DNA of 16,823 nt, from NCBI GenBank assembly GCA_039583705.1, contig JAVKSM010000074.1, positions 1-16,823 of the forward strand, written 5' to 3'. The stretch comes from JAVKSM01 sp039583705 (GTDB lineage: Bacteria > Actinomycetota > Actinomycetes > Mycobacteriales > Pseudonocardiaceae). A program made the translations under genes and the position numbers. Within the stretch, counting starts at the first letter, position 1; every line of letters starts with the position of its first letter. Shown in pieces: positions 6,738-13,984 of the stretch. The notes beneath the pieces are model-generated. The model saw nothing but the letters and a program-made list of their open reading frames with translations, made no database searches and was not told the origin of the DNA.

Positions 6738-7619
6738 GTGACCGTCCCACCCGGCCTGGTGGTCGTCGACAAGCCCGCCGGCCTGACAAGCCACGACGTG
6801 GTGGCCCAGCTGCGCCGCATCCTGGGCACCCGCAAGATCGGACACGCCGGCACGCTCGACCCGATGGCCACCGGGGTGCTCGTGCTCGGCGTGCAGCGCT
6901 GCACCCGGCTGCTCGGTCACCTCGCGCTGGGGGACAAGGCGTACGACGCGACGGTGCGCCTCGGGGTCGCGACGAGCACGGACGACGCCGAGGGTGAGCT
7001 GCTGGCGGTCGTCGACGCCTCCGGCGTGACCCGACGGGCGGTCGCCACGGGGATCGCGGCGCTCACCGGGGCGATCCCGCAGGTGCCGAGCTCGGTCAGC
7101 GCGGTCCACGTGGACGGTCGGCGGGCCTACGCCCGGGCGCGGGCGGGGGAGCAGGTGGCGCTGGCCCCCCGACAGGTCGTCGTCCACCGGTTCGAGCTGC
7201 GAGCGCTGCGCCGCGGCGCCGGGGTCACCGACCTGGACGTCACGGTGGAAGCCAGCTCGGGCACCTACGTCCGGGCGCTGGCCCGCGACCTCGGCGCCGC
7301 GCTCGGCGTCGGTGCTCACCTCACGGCGCTGCGCCGCACCCGGGTCGGGCCGTTCCACCTCGGGCAGGCCCGGACGCTGGACGAGCTGACGCGGTGGCCG
7401 CGGCTGTCGCTGGAGCTCGATGACGCGGTCGCCGCCGCCTTCGCCCGCCGGGACGTGGACGACGTCGCAGCCGCCGCGCTGTCCCACGGCCGGACGCTGC
7501 CTCCCGCCGGGTTGCCCGGCACCTACGCCGTGTTCGGCCCGGACGGGCACGCGGTCGGGCTCGTCGCAGAGCACGGCGGGCAGGCCCGTCCCGTGCTGGT
7601 GCTCGCCCCGGCGGGCTGA
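6738..7619 (+). CDS. truB: tRNA pseudouridine(55) synthase
   Basis: TruB (293 residues) isomerises U55 in the T-loop of tRNAs. The N-terminus (GLVVVDKPAGLTSHDVV) and the catalytic motif GHAGTLDPMATG (35-46) with the nucleophile D41 are intact. KAYDATVRLG (67-76), QVPSSVSAVHVDGRRAYARA (115-134) and SSGTYVRALARDLG (173-186) complete the family set. The last ~55 residues match the C-terminal PUA-like extension of actinobacterial TruB. The GTG at 6738 yields the usual short N-terminus; no clear Shine-Dalgarno precedes it. An ATG at 6733 in another frame stops at once. It lies 47 bases before ribF, the usual partner. Confidence 0.96.
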   Translation: MTVPPGLVVVDKPAGLTSHDVVAQLRRILGTRKIGHAGTLDPMATGVLVLGVQRCTRLLGHLALGDKAYDATVRLGVATSTDDAEGELLAVVDASGVTRRAVATGIAALTGAIPQVPSSVSAVHVDGRRAYARARAGEQVALAPRQVVVHRFELRALRRGAGVTDLDVTVEASSGTYVRALARDLGAALGVGAHLTALRRTRVGPFHLGQARTLDELTRWPRLSLELDDAVAAAFARRDVDDVAAAALSHGRTLPPAGLPGTYAVFGPDGHAVGLVAEHGGQARPVLVLAPAG

Positions 7620-7666
7620 CCGTAGGCTCTGCCGCGAAGCCGGGAGCGGCGGGGAGGGGGTCGCGG

Positions 7667-8620
7667 GTGCAGCGCTGGCAGGGCCTGGAGGCGGTGCCCT
7701 CGGGCTGGGGCCGCTGCGTGGTGACCATCGGGGTCTTCGACGGGGTGCACCGGGGTCACCAGCAGCTGATCACCCGGGCGGTGCAGGTCGCCCGGCAGCG
7801 CGACCTGCCCGCCGTCGTCGTCACGTTCGACCCGCACCCGTCGGAGGTGATCCGCCCCGGCAGCTATCCCGCGCAGCTCACCACTTTGCCACGGCGCGCC
7901 GAGCTCGTCGCCGGGTTGGGCGTGGACGTGTTCTGGGTGCTGCCGTTCACCGTTGAGCTGTCCCGGGTGCCGGCCGACGAGTTCGCCCACGAGGTGCTCG
8001 TCGAGCGGCTGCACGCCGCGGCCGTCGTCGTCGGGGGGAACTTCACGTTCGGGTACCGGGCGGCGGGCGACGTCGCGCTGTTGGAGGCGCTCGGGCAGCG
8101 TTTCGGGTTCACGACCGAGGGCATCGGGCTGCTCACCGACAACTCGGTCAGGTTCTCCTCGACCTACATCCGGTCGTGCATCCACGCCGGGGACGTCGTC
8201 GCCGCGGCCGCGGCGCTGGGCCGCCCGCACCGGCTGGATGGCGTGGTCGTGCGGGGCGACCGGCGCGGCACGCGGCTCGGTTACCCGACGGCCAACATCC
8301 AGGTGCCCCCGCACGCCGCGGTGCCGGCCGACGGCGTCTACGCCTGCTGGTTCGTCCACCGGGGACAGGCGCTCCCGGCGGCCGCCTCGGTGGGCACCAA
8401 CCCGACGTTCTCCGGGCGGCACCGCCGGGTCGAGGCCTACGTGCTCGACGTCGACGCCGACTTCTACGGCAAGCACGTCGGGTTGGACTTCGTGGCGCGG
8501 CTGCGGGGTATGGAGCGCTTCGAGGACGCCGAGGCGCTCGTCGCGCAGATGGGGCGCGACATCGACCGGACACGGGAGCTGCTCGGCTCCGGCACGGGCA
8601 CGGGCTCGGCGGGGGGGTGA
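7667..8620 (+). CDS. ribF: Bifunctional riboflavin kinase / FMN adenylyltransferase
   Basis: RibF (317 residues) phosphorylates riboflavin to FMN and adenylates FMN to FAD in the cytoplasm. The N-terminal nucleotidyltransferase domain shows GVFDGVHRGHQQLI (22-35, the GxxDxxHxGH-type motif), VTFDPHPSE (52-60), GGNFTFGYRAAGD (123-135) and SSTYIR (164-169). The C-terminal kinase domain shows GDRRGTRLGYPTANI (197-211, PTAN motif), GVYACWFV (223-230), TNPTF, and VEAYVLDVDADFYGKHVGLD (255-274). The GTG start is supported by a G-rich GGGGAGGGGG at 7651-7660. Length and both domains are complete. It follows truB and would supply FMN/FAD to flavoproteins generally. Confidence 0.96.
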   Translation: MQRWQGLEAVPSGWGRCVVTIGVFDGVHRGHQQLITRAVQVARQRDLPAVVVTFDPHPSEVIRPGSYPAQLTTLPRRAELVAGLGVDVFWVLPFTVELSRVPADEFAHEVLVERLHAAAVVVGGNFTFGYRAAGDVALLEALGQRFGFTTEGIGLLTDNSVRFSSTYIRSCIHAGDVVAAAAALGRPHRLDGVVVRGDRRGTRLGYPTANIQVPPHAAVPADGVYACWFVHRGQALPAAASVGTNPTFSGRHRRVEAYVLDVDADFYGKHVGLDFVARLRGMERFEDAEALVAQMGRDIDRTRELLGSGTGTGSAGG

Positions 8621-8728
8621 CGCGGAGGATCCGTCCCGGGGCGGCGAGCGCGGGCTGGCAGGATGCGCACGGTCAGTGTGGTGATCGTCCCCATGGTCGT
8701 CCAGTGGTCCGCGCAAGGGGGAGTCGAC

Positions 8729-9211
8729 GTGGCGGAGCAGGAGGCCGTGGCCAGGAACATCGAGCTGCAGCGGGAGTTCTACGGCGAGCCCTTGGGGGAC
8801 CGCATCCGCCGCCTCGTGGTGGCCTACGACTGCTCACAGGCCGTGCTCTCCGAGGCCCTCGGGGTCAGCCCGCCGATGCTGTCCCAGCTCATGAGCGGGC
8901 GCCGGGCGAAGATCGGCACACCGGCGGTGCTGGCGCGGCTGGTGATGCTCGAGCGCCGGGCGCTCACCTCGGACGTCGCCTCCGGTGACCCGGCGGCGCT
9001 CCGGGCCGCCCTGGAGCAGGTGCGGGACTCCCGGCCCACCGTGCACCATGCCAGCTTCCCGGTCGACGAGGGGCTCGCGGCGGGCGACGCCGCATTCGAC
9101 GCGTTGCGTACCATCGCCCAACCCGACGAGCTGTGCGCGGCGGCCGCCGTGCTCGCCGCCCGGTTCCCCGCGCTCGCCGGGCTGCTGCGGCGCGCCGCAC
9201 AGGCTGTCTGA
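8729..9211 (+). CDS. Small helix-turn-helix DNA-binding protein
   Basis: A 160-residue protein with an XRE/Cro-like helix-turn-helix at about residues 22-62: the phrase SQAVLSEALGVSPPMLSQLM (36-55), followed by SGRR, has the helix-turn-helix pattern. The remainder is Ala/Leu-rich and helical with no known domain; the end resembles a small effector or dimerisation region (LCAAAAVLAARFPALAGLLR). I chose the GTG at 8729 because AGGGGGAG lies five bases upstream. An ATG at 8663 would add 22 unlikely residues (MRTVSVVIVPMVV...). It sits between ribF and thpR, 11 bases before the latter. Target genes are unknown; self-regulation or control of the following genes is possible but not shown. Confidence 0.8.
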   Translation: MAEQEAVARNIELQREFYGEPLGDRIRRLVVAYDCSQAVLSEALGVSPPMLSQLMSGRRAKIGTPAVLARLVMLERRALTSDVASGDPAALRAALEQVRDSRPTVHHASFPVDEGLAAGDAAFDALRTIAQPDELCAAAAVLAARFPALAGLLRRAAQAV

Positions 9212-9222
9212 GCCGGCGCCCG

Positions 9223-9735
9223 ATGCGGTTGTTCACGGCGATCTGGCCGCCGCCGCGCGTCGTCGAGGAGCTGTCGGCGGCGCTGGCCGGCGCGCAGCCG
9301 CCCGCCCTGCGGCGGCTGGATCCGGCCGGGTGGCACCTCACGCTGTGCTTCCACGGCGAGGCCGACCCCGACGTAGAGCTGCGTCGGCTCGGGCGGCTGG
9401 CGGGGCTGGCGGCGCCGCGACTGCGGCTGGCCGGCGGCGGTGCCTTCCCCGGGGTGCTCTACGCCGCGGTGGTCCCGGCGGGCCCCGGCGACCGGGAGGC
9501 GCTCGACGCGCTGGTCGCCGCGGCCGGTGGCGAGATGGGACGCTTCGTGCCCCACCTCACCCTCGGACGGAACCGGGAGCGGCGCCGACGCCCCACTGTG
9601 CCGGTGGCGTTGGCCGACCACCGCGGCTCCTGGTGGACGCCGGCGGAGGTGACCCTGGTGGCCAGCGAGCCCGGGTCCACCGGCAGCCGCTACCAGGTGA
9701 CGGGCCGCGCGCCGCTCCGCAGGGCGCCGCCGTGA
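9223..9735 (+). CDS. thpR: 2'-5' RNA ligase / RNA 2',3'-cyclic phosphodiesterase family protein
   Basis: This 170-residue protein belongs to the 2H phosphoesterase superfamily. Both catalytic HxT motifs are present: WHLTLCFHG (H38, T40) and PHLTLGRNR (H111, T113). The start MRLFTAIWPP is typical of the ThpR group, which opens 2',3'-cyclic phosphates on RNA and can ligate 2'-5' in vitro. The length is normal. An open frame extends upstream to 9133, but the ATG at 9223 matches the family N-terminus and lies just past the previous stop. It lacks a good Shine-Dalgarno and may be coupled to the HTH gene. The arginine-rich stretch RNRERRRRP (116-124) could contact RNA. The cellular substrate is not known. 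Confidence 0.9.
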   Translation: MRLFTAIWPPPRVVEELSAALAGAQPPALRRLDPAGWHLTLCFHGEADPDVELRRLGRLAGLAAPRLRLAGGGAFPGVLYAAVVPAGPGDREALDALVAAAGGEMGRFVPHLTLGRNRERRRRPTVPVALADHRGSWWTPAEVTLVASEPGSTGSRYQVTGRAPLRRAPP

Positions 9736-9817
9736 GCCGCCGGGCGCAGCGGCGAACAGGCAGGATGGTAACCTCGAACGTTGGGTCCGGCTGCAGTCCG
9801 AACCAGCCACAGTGGCC

Positions 9818-9856
9818 GGCACCGTCCTACCCGTTCGCCTCGGGCGGGACGGTGCC
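9818..9856 (+). promoter_or_regulatory. rpsO leader hairpin (possible S15 autoregulatory or attenuator element)
   Basis: GGCACCGTCC (9818-9827) pairs perfectly with GGACGGTGCC (9847-9856). Inside it, CCCG (9830-9833) pairs with CGGG (9841-9844) across a 2x2 internal loop, leaving the loop TTCGCCT. The structure lies in the 173-base gap between thpR and rpsO, 52 bases before the rpsO start and ~36 before its AAGGAG. There is no T-tract. Ribosomal protein S15 binds leader RNAs of its own gene in several bacterial groups, so a similar role is plausible. A terminator for the upstream genes is the alternative. A TAACCT at 9769-9774 could be a -10 element, but no -35 is evident. Confidence 0.5.
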
Positions 9857-9908
9857 GATTCGTCCCCTCGGCCACACGGTACCGATAGAGCTAAGGAGCA
9901 CCTTACCC

Positions 9909-10178
9909 GTGGCGCTGTCCACCGACCAGAAGAAGACGATCCTCGCCGACTATGGCGTCCACGAGGGGGACACCGGCTCGCCGGAGGCCCAGGTCGCATT
10001 GCTGACCAAACGCATCAGCGGCCTCACCGAGCACCTCAAGCAGCACCGCCACGACCACCATTCGCGTCGCGGGCTGCTGCTCATGGTCGGGCGCCGGCGC
10101 CGGTTGCTGCAGTACCTGGCGAAGGTCGACGTCGCCCGCTACCGCTCGCTGATCGAGCGGCTCGGGCTTCGCCGCTAG
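9909..10178 (+). CDS. rpsO: 30S ribosomal protein S15
   Basis: S15 (89 residues) binds the central domain of 16S rRNA early in 30S assembly. The full family pattern is present: DTGSPEAQVALLTKRISGLT (21-40), EHLKQHRHDHHSRRGLLLMV (41-60) and GRRRRLLQYLAKVDVARYRS (61-80). The length is exactly that of most bacterial S15 proteins. The GTG at 9909 gives the canonical N-terminus MALSTDQKK, and AAGGAG at 9893-9898 serves it. It is preceded by a strong leader hairpin and followed by tandem hairpins and pnp, the conserved partner gene. Confidence 0.98.
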   Translation: MALSTDQKKTILADYGVHEGDTGSPEAQVALLTKRISGLTEHLKQHRHDHHSRRGLLLMVGRRRRLLQYLAKVDVARYRSLIERLGLRR

Positions 10179-10181
10179 GCC

Positions 10182-10208
10182 GGGAGGGGCGCTCCGTGCG
10201 CCCCTCCC
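10182..10208 (+). terminator. Strong hairpin after rpsO (terminator or RNase processing site)
   Basis: GGGAGGGGCGC (10182-10192) pairs perfectly with GCGCCCCTCCC (10198-10208) around a five-base loop, three bases after the rpsO stop. It has no T-tract. It could terminate or attenuate rpsO transcripts, or stabilise their 3' end. In other bacteria the rpsO-pnp gap carries an RNase III-sensitive stem used in pnp autoregulation, which is an alternative. Confidence 0.65.
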
Positions 10209-10216
10209 ATCCCACA

Positions 10217-10236
10217 CGTCGGCCCCAGGGCCGACG
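10217..10236 (+). terminator. Second hairpin in the rpsO-pnp gap
   Basis: CGTCGGCCC (10217-10225) is followed after CA by GGGCCGACG (10228-10236), a 9-bp inverted repeat. The apical pair would open to give an 8-bp stem with a four-base loop. It lies eight bases after the first hairpin. Together they form a tandem structure between rpsO and pnp. Confidence 0.5.
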
Positions 10237-10417
10237 CCCAACTGAACACCCACCCGCACCGGCGCGCCATGCAGCGGACGAGCGTTCGCCGGTCCTCGGT
10301 AGTGGTCCCCGGGCGCGCGGCTCGCGTCTCCCCGGGACTTCGATCGAAGACCGGCCTCGTTGCGACCCTCGTCCCGCAGGCAGGGGGCGCTGGTCCCTCC
10401 GACGAGGAGCTCGCTAC

Positions 10418-12661
10418 GTGACTGGACCTCACGCCCCGCAGGTGCACGAGACCACGGCCGTCATCGACAACGGCAGCTTCGGCACCCGAACCGTGCGCTT
10501 CGAGACCGGACGGCTGGCCCGCCAGGCCGCCGGCTCGGTCGTCGCCTACCTCGACGACGAGACCATGCTGCTCTCGGCGACGACAGCCTCGGCGCACCCC
10601 AGGGACCACTTCGACTTCTTCCCGCTCACCGTGGACGTCGAGGAGCGGATGTACTCCGTCGGCCGGATCCCCGGCGCGTTCTTCCGCCGCGAGGGCCGGC
10701 CCTCCACTGACGCCATCCTCGCCTGCCGCCTCATCGACCGGCCGCTGCGCCCGTCGTTCGTGGACGGTCTGCGCAACGAGGTCCAGGTCGTCGTCACGGT
10801 GATGAGCCTCGCCCCGGCCGACCGCTACGACGTGCTCGCGATCAATGCCGCGTCGGCGTCCACCCAGCTCGCCGGCCTGCCGTTCACGGGTCCGATCGGC
10901 GGGGTGCGGGTCGCGCTCATCGATGGGCAGTGGGTGGCCCTGCCCACCTACGACCAGGTGGAGCGGGCGGTCTTCGACATGGTCGTGGCCGGGCGCATCG
11001 TCGGCTCCGGAGACTCCGCCGACGTCGCGATCATGATGGTGGAGGCGGAGGCGACCGAGCACGCCGTCGCCCTCGTCGCCGCTGGAATCCAGGCGCCCAC
11101 CGAGGATGTCGTCGCCTCCGGCCTGGAGGCCGCGAAGCCGTTCATCCGCACGCTGTGCGCCGCCCAGCAGGAGCTGGCCGACGCCGCAGCCAGGCCGCCC
11201 CGCGCGTTCCCGGTCTATCTCGCCTACCAGCCCGACGCGTATGCCGCCGTCGAGGCGGCGGTCGCCGGGGATCTGGCCGCCGCGCTGGGGATCTCCGGCA
11301 AGCAGGAGCGAGAGTCCCGGCTCGACGAGGTGAGGGCCGCCACCCTGGAGAAGGCCGGTCCGGAGTTCGAGGGCCGGGAGGAGGAGGTCGAGGGTGCTTT
11401 CCGCGCGCTGACCAAGAAGCTCGTCCGCCGGCGCATCCTCACCGAAGGCGTCCGGATCGACGGTCGCGGTCTCACCGACATCCGCCCGCTGGCGGCCGAG
11501 GTCGAGGTGGTGCCGCGGGCACACGGCTCGGCCCTGTTCGAGCGTGGCGAGACCCAGATCCTCGGTGTCACGACGCTGAACATGCTGCGGATGGAGCAGC
11601 AGATCGACACGCTGTCCCCGCAGACCCACAAGCGCTACCTGCACCACTACAACTTCCCGCCCTACTCCACGGGTGAGACCGGCCGGGTCGGGTCGCCGAA
11701 GCGACGTGAGATCGGCCACGGCGCGCTGGCCGAGCGGGCGCTGGTTCCGGTGCTGCCCAGCCGCGAGGAGTTCCCTTACGCCATCCGGCAGGTCTCCGAG
11801 GCGCTGGGCTCCAACGGGTCGACGTCGATGGGCTCGGTGTGCGCCTCGACGATGTCGCTGCTCAACGCCGGGGTGCCGCTGCGGGCACTGGTGGCGGGCA
11901 TCGCGATGGGCCTGGTTTCGGACGAGGTGGAGGTCGCAGCCGGGGTCTTCGAGACCCGGTACGTCGCGCTGACCGACATCCTCGGCGTCGAGGACGCCTA
12001 CGGCGACATGGACTTCAAGGTCGCCGGCACCCGCCAGTTCGTCACCGCGCTGCAGTTGGACACCAAGCTCGACGGCATCCCGTCGGAGGTGCTGGCCGCG
12101 GCGCTGCGGCAGGCCCACGACGCCCGGGTCACGATCCTCGACGTCATCACCGAGGCGATCGACGCCCCCGACGAGATGAGCCCGCACGCCCCCCGGATCA
12201 CCACGCTCAGGATCCCGGTCGACAAGATCGGCGAGGTGATCGGCCCGAAGGGCAAGATGATCAACTCGATCACCGAGGAGACCGGTGCCGAGATCACCAT
12301 CGAGGACGACGGCACGATCTACGTCGGTGCGGTCGACGGCCCCTCCGCGCAGGCCGCCGTCGACAAGATCACGGCTATCGCGAACCCGCAACTGCCCAGG
12401 GTCGGCGAGCGGTTCCTCGGCACCGTGGTCAAGACCGCCGCGTTCGGGGCTTTCGTCTCGCTGGTGCCCGGCAAGGACGGCCTCGTCCACATCTCCAAGC
12501 TGGGCAACGGCAAGCGCATCGGCAAGGTCGAGGATGTGGTCAAGGTCGGCGACAAGCTGCGTGTCGAGGTGGCCGACATCGACAACCGCGGCAAGATCAG
12601 CCTGGTGCCGGTCGTCGGCGAGGACGCCGCGGCCGCTGCCGTGACGCCCCCGACGAGTTGA
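10418..12661 (+). CDS. pnp: Polyribonucleotide nucleotidyltransferase (PNPase)
   Basis: PNPase (747 residues) is a trimeric 3'-5' phosphorolytic exoribonuclease that can also add nucleotides; in actinobacteria it is sometimes named GpsI. The order is complete. The first RNase PH domain (~10-145) contains FFRREGRPS and LIDRPLRP. An alpha-helical linker follows (~245-335). The second, catalytic RNase PH domain (~340-580) contains GSTSMGSVCAS (467-477) and GDMDFKVAGT (529-538), whose acidic residues bind the metal. A KH domain has GEVIGPKGKMI (605-615), and an S1 domain (~661-732) has FGAFVSLVPGKDGLVHIS. The GTG at 10418 is fixed by GAGGAG at 10404-10409; the frame stays open to 9812 but that extension lacks homology. 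The stop TGA overlaps the next gene's start. Confidence 0.97.
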   Translation: MTGPHAPQVHETTAVIDNGSFGTRTVRFETGRLARQAAGSVVAYLDDETMLLSATTASAHPRDHFDFFPLTVDVEERMYSVGRIPGAFFRREGRPSTDAILACRLIDRPLRPSFVDGLRNEVQVVVTVMSLAPADRYDVLAINAASASTQLAGLPFTGPIGGVRVALIDGQWVALPTYDQVERAVFDMVVAGRIVGSGDSADVAIMMVEAEATEHAVALVAAGIQAPTEDVVASGLEAAKPFIRTLCAAQQELADAAARPPRAFPVYLAYQPDAYAAVEAAVAGDLAAALGISGKQERESRLDEVRAATLEKAGPEFEGREEEVEGAFRALTKKLVRRRILTEGVRIDGRGLTDIRPLAAEVEVVPRAHGSALFERGETQILGVTTLNMLRMEQQIDTLSPQTHKRYLHHYNFPPYSTGETGRVGSPKRREIGHGALAERALVPVLPSREEFPYAIRQVSEALGSNGSTSMGSVCASTMSLLNAGVPLRALVAGIAMGLVSDEVEVAAGVFETRYVALTDILGVEDAYGDMDFKVAGTRQFVTALQLDTKLDGIPSEVLAAALRQAHDARVTILDVITEAIDAPDEMSPHAPRITTLRIPVDKIGEVIGPKGKMINSITEETGAEITIEDDGTIYVGAVDGPSAQAAVDKITAIANPQLPRVGERFLGTVVKTAAFGAFVSLVPGKDGLVHISKLGNGKRIGKVEDVVKVGDKLRVEVADIDNRGKISLVPVVGEDAAAAAVTPPTS

Positions 12662-13956
12662 CGCTCGCGATCGACGGCGTCGAGCGCAGCGTCCTGCCGG
12701 GAGGACTGCGGGTGGTCACCGAGACCCTCCCCGCGGTCCGCTCGGTGTCGGTGGGGATCTGGATCGGCGTCGGCTCCCGGGACGAGCCGCCCACGGTGGC
12801 CGGGGCGGCGCACTTCCTGGAGCACCTGCTGTTCAAGGGCACCGCGCGCCGCAACGCGCAGGCAATCGCCGAGGAGATCGACGCGGTCGGCGGCGAGCTC
12901 AACGCCTTCACGGCCAAGGAGCACACCTGCTACTACGCGCACGTGCTCGACGCCGACCTGCCGCTGGCCGTCGACCTGCTCTGTGACGTCGTGCTGGACG
13001 CCGCCGTCACGGCGGCGGACGTGGACCTCGAACGCGGGGTCGTCCTCGAGGAGCTCGCGATGCGCGACGACGACCCGGAGGACTCCCTCGCCGACGCCTT
13101 CGACGCGGCGCTGCTCGGCGCTCACCCCCTCGGCCGGCCGGTGCTCGGCACCGAGACGTCGGTGAGGGGCATGAGCCGGGCTGCGCTGCGCGGGTTCTAC
13201 CGGCGGCGCTACACCCCGGAACGGATGGTGGTGGCGGCCGCCGGCAACGTCGACCACGGGCAGCTCGTGGCGCTCGTCCGGGAGGGCTTCCGCGGACGGC
13301 TCTCGCCGGAGGTCGGCGCGGCTCCGGCGCGCGCCGGCGGGGTGTCTCGGCTGCGGGGCACGCGCCGGCTGGCGCTGCACGCCGGCGACGGTGAGCAGGC
13401 GCACCTACTGCTCGGCACCCCCGCCCCGGATCGGCACGACGAGCGGCGCCACGCGCTGGCCGTGCTCAACGCCGCGCTCGGGGGCGGGATGAGCTCGCGG
13501 CTGTTCCAGCAGGTGCGCGAGCAGCGGGGACTGGCCTACTCGGTCTACTCGACGACGGCCGCCTACGCCGACGTCGGCCTGCTGGCGGTGTACGCCGGCT
13601 GCGCACCCGAGCGGCTGGGCGAGGTCGCGGCGGTGATCGTCTCGCTGCTGCGCGCGGTGGCGGCCGAGGGCCTGTCCGACGCCGAGGTGACCCGTGCCAA
13701 GGGCCAGCTCCGCGGTGGTCTGGTGCTGGGGCTCGAGGACACCGGTTCCCGGATGAGCCGGCTCGGCCAGGGCGAGCTCGAGCGCGGCCGGCAGCGCAGC
13801 GTGGGGGAGAGCCTGGCGCACATCGACGCCGTGACGCGCGAGCAGGTCGCCGCGGTCGCCGCGGCCGTGCTGGGACGACCACTGACGGCGGCGGTGGTGG
13901 GACCGTACGCTGCCCCCGACGAGCTGCCGGACGAGCTGCGCGAGGTGGTCGTGTGA
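12658..13956 (+). CDS. pepR: M16-family zinc metalloprotease (PepR-like)
   Basis: This 432-residue protein is a pitrilysin/mitochondrial-processing-peptidase-like protease. The inverted zinc motif HFLEH (52-56, H52, E55, H56) is intact, and the distal zinc ligand is E131 or E132 in VVLEELAM. The preceding LPGGLRVVTE and VGSRDEPPTVAGAAHFLEHL segments, the GELNAFTAKEHTCYYAHV stretch and the C-terminal GGGMSSRLFQQVREQRGLAYSV phrase are family hallmarks. In mycobacteria the PepR gene likewise follows pnp. The likely start is TTG at 12658, four bases overlapping the pnp TGA (TTGA), because the homologous strand before LPGGL requires it. The alternative is GTG at 12712, which would cut off that strand. 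Substrates are unknown. The coupling implies one transcript with pnp. Confidence 0.92.
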   Translation: MTLAIDGVERSVLPGGLRVVTETLPAVRSVSVGIWIGVGSRDEPPTVAGAAHFLEHLLFKGTARRNAQAIAEEIDAVGGELNAFTAKEHTCYYAHVLDADLPLAVDLLCDVVLDAAVTAADVDLERGVVLEELAMRDDDPEDSLADAFDAALLGAHPLGRPVLGTETSVRGMSRAALRGFYRRRYTPERMVVAAAGNVDHGQLVALVREGFRGRLSPEVGAAPARAGGVSRLRGTRRLALHAGDGEQAHLLLGTPAPDRHDERRHALAVLNAALGGGMSSRLFQQVREQRGLAYSVYSTTAAYADVGLLAVYAGCAPERLGEVAAVIVSLLRAVAAEGLSDAEVTRAKGQLRGGLVLGLEDTGSRMSRLGQGELERGRQRSVGESLAHIDAVTREQVAAVAAAVLGRPLTAAVVGPYAAPDELPDELREVVV

Positions 13957-13984
13957 ATCCGGCCGAGGTGGTCGTGTGAATCCG
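13941..13984. repeat. 23-bp tandem duplication covering the M16 stop and dapB start
   Basis: A 21-base sequence containing GAGGTGGTCGTGTGAATCCG occurs at 13941-13961 and again at 13964-13984. Each copy carries a Shine-Dalgarno-like GAGGTGG and a GTGTGAATCCG in which a TGA overlaps a GTG. In copy 1 the TGA ends the M16 gene, and a GTG at 13953 opens an 8-codon frame (MNPAEVVV) that stops at 13977-13979. In copy 2 the GTG at 13976 starts dapB. Confidence 0.9.

Noticed and set aside
9812..10417. Upstream extension of the pnp frame
   Set aside because: It overlaps rpsO in another frame and carries no homology; GAGGAG plus GTG at 10418 gives the standard PNPase start.
10175..12490. 771-codon open frame antisense to pnp
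   Set aside because: It is a shadow of the strongly biased pnp codons; the sequence is Asp/Arg/Gly-rich without motifs.
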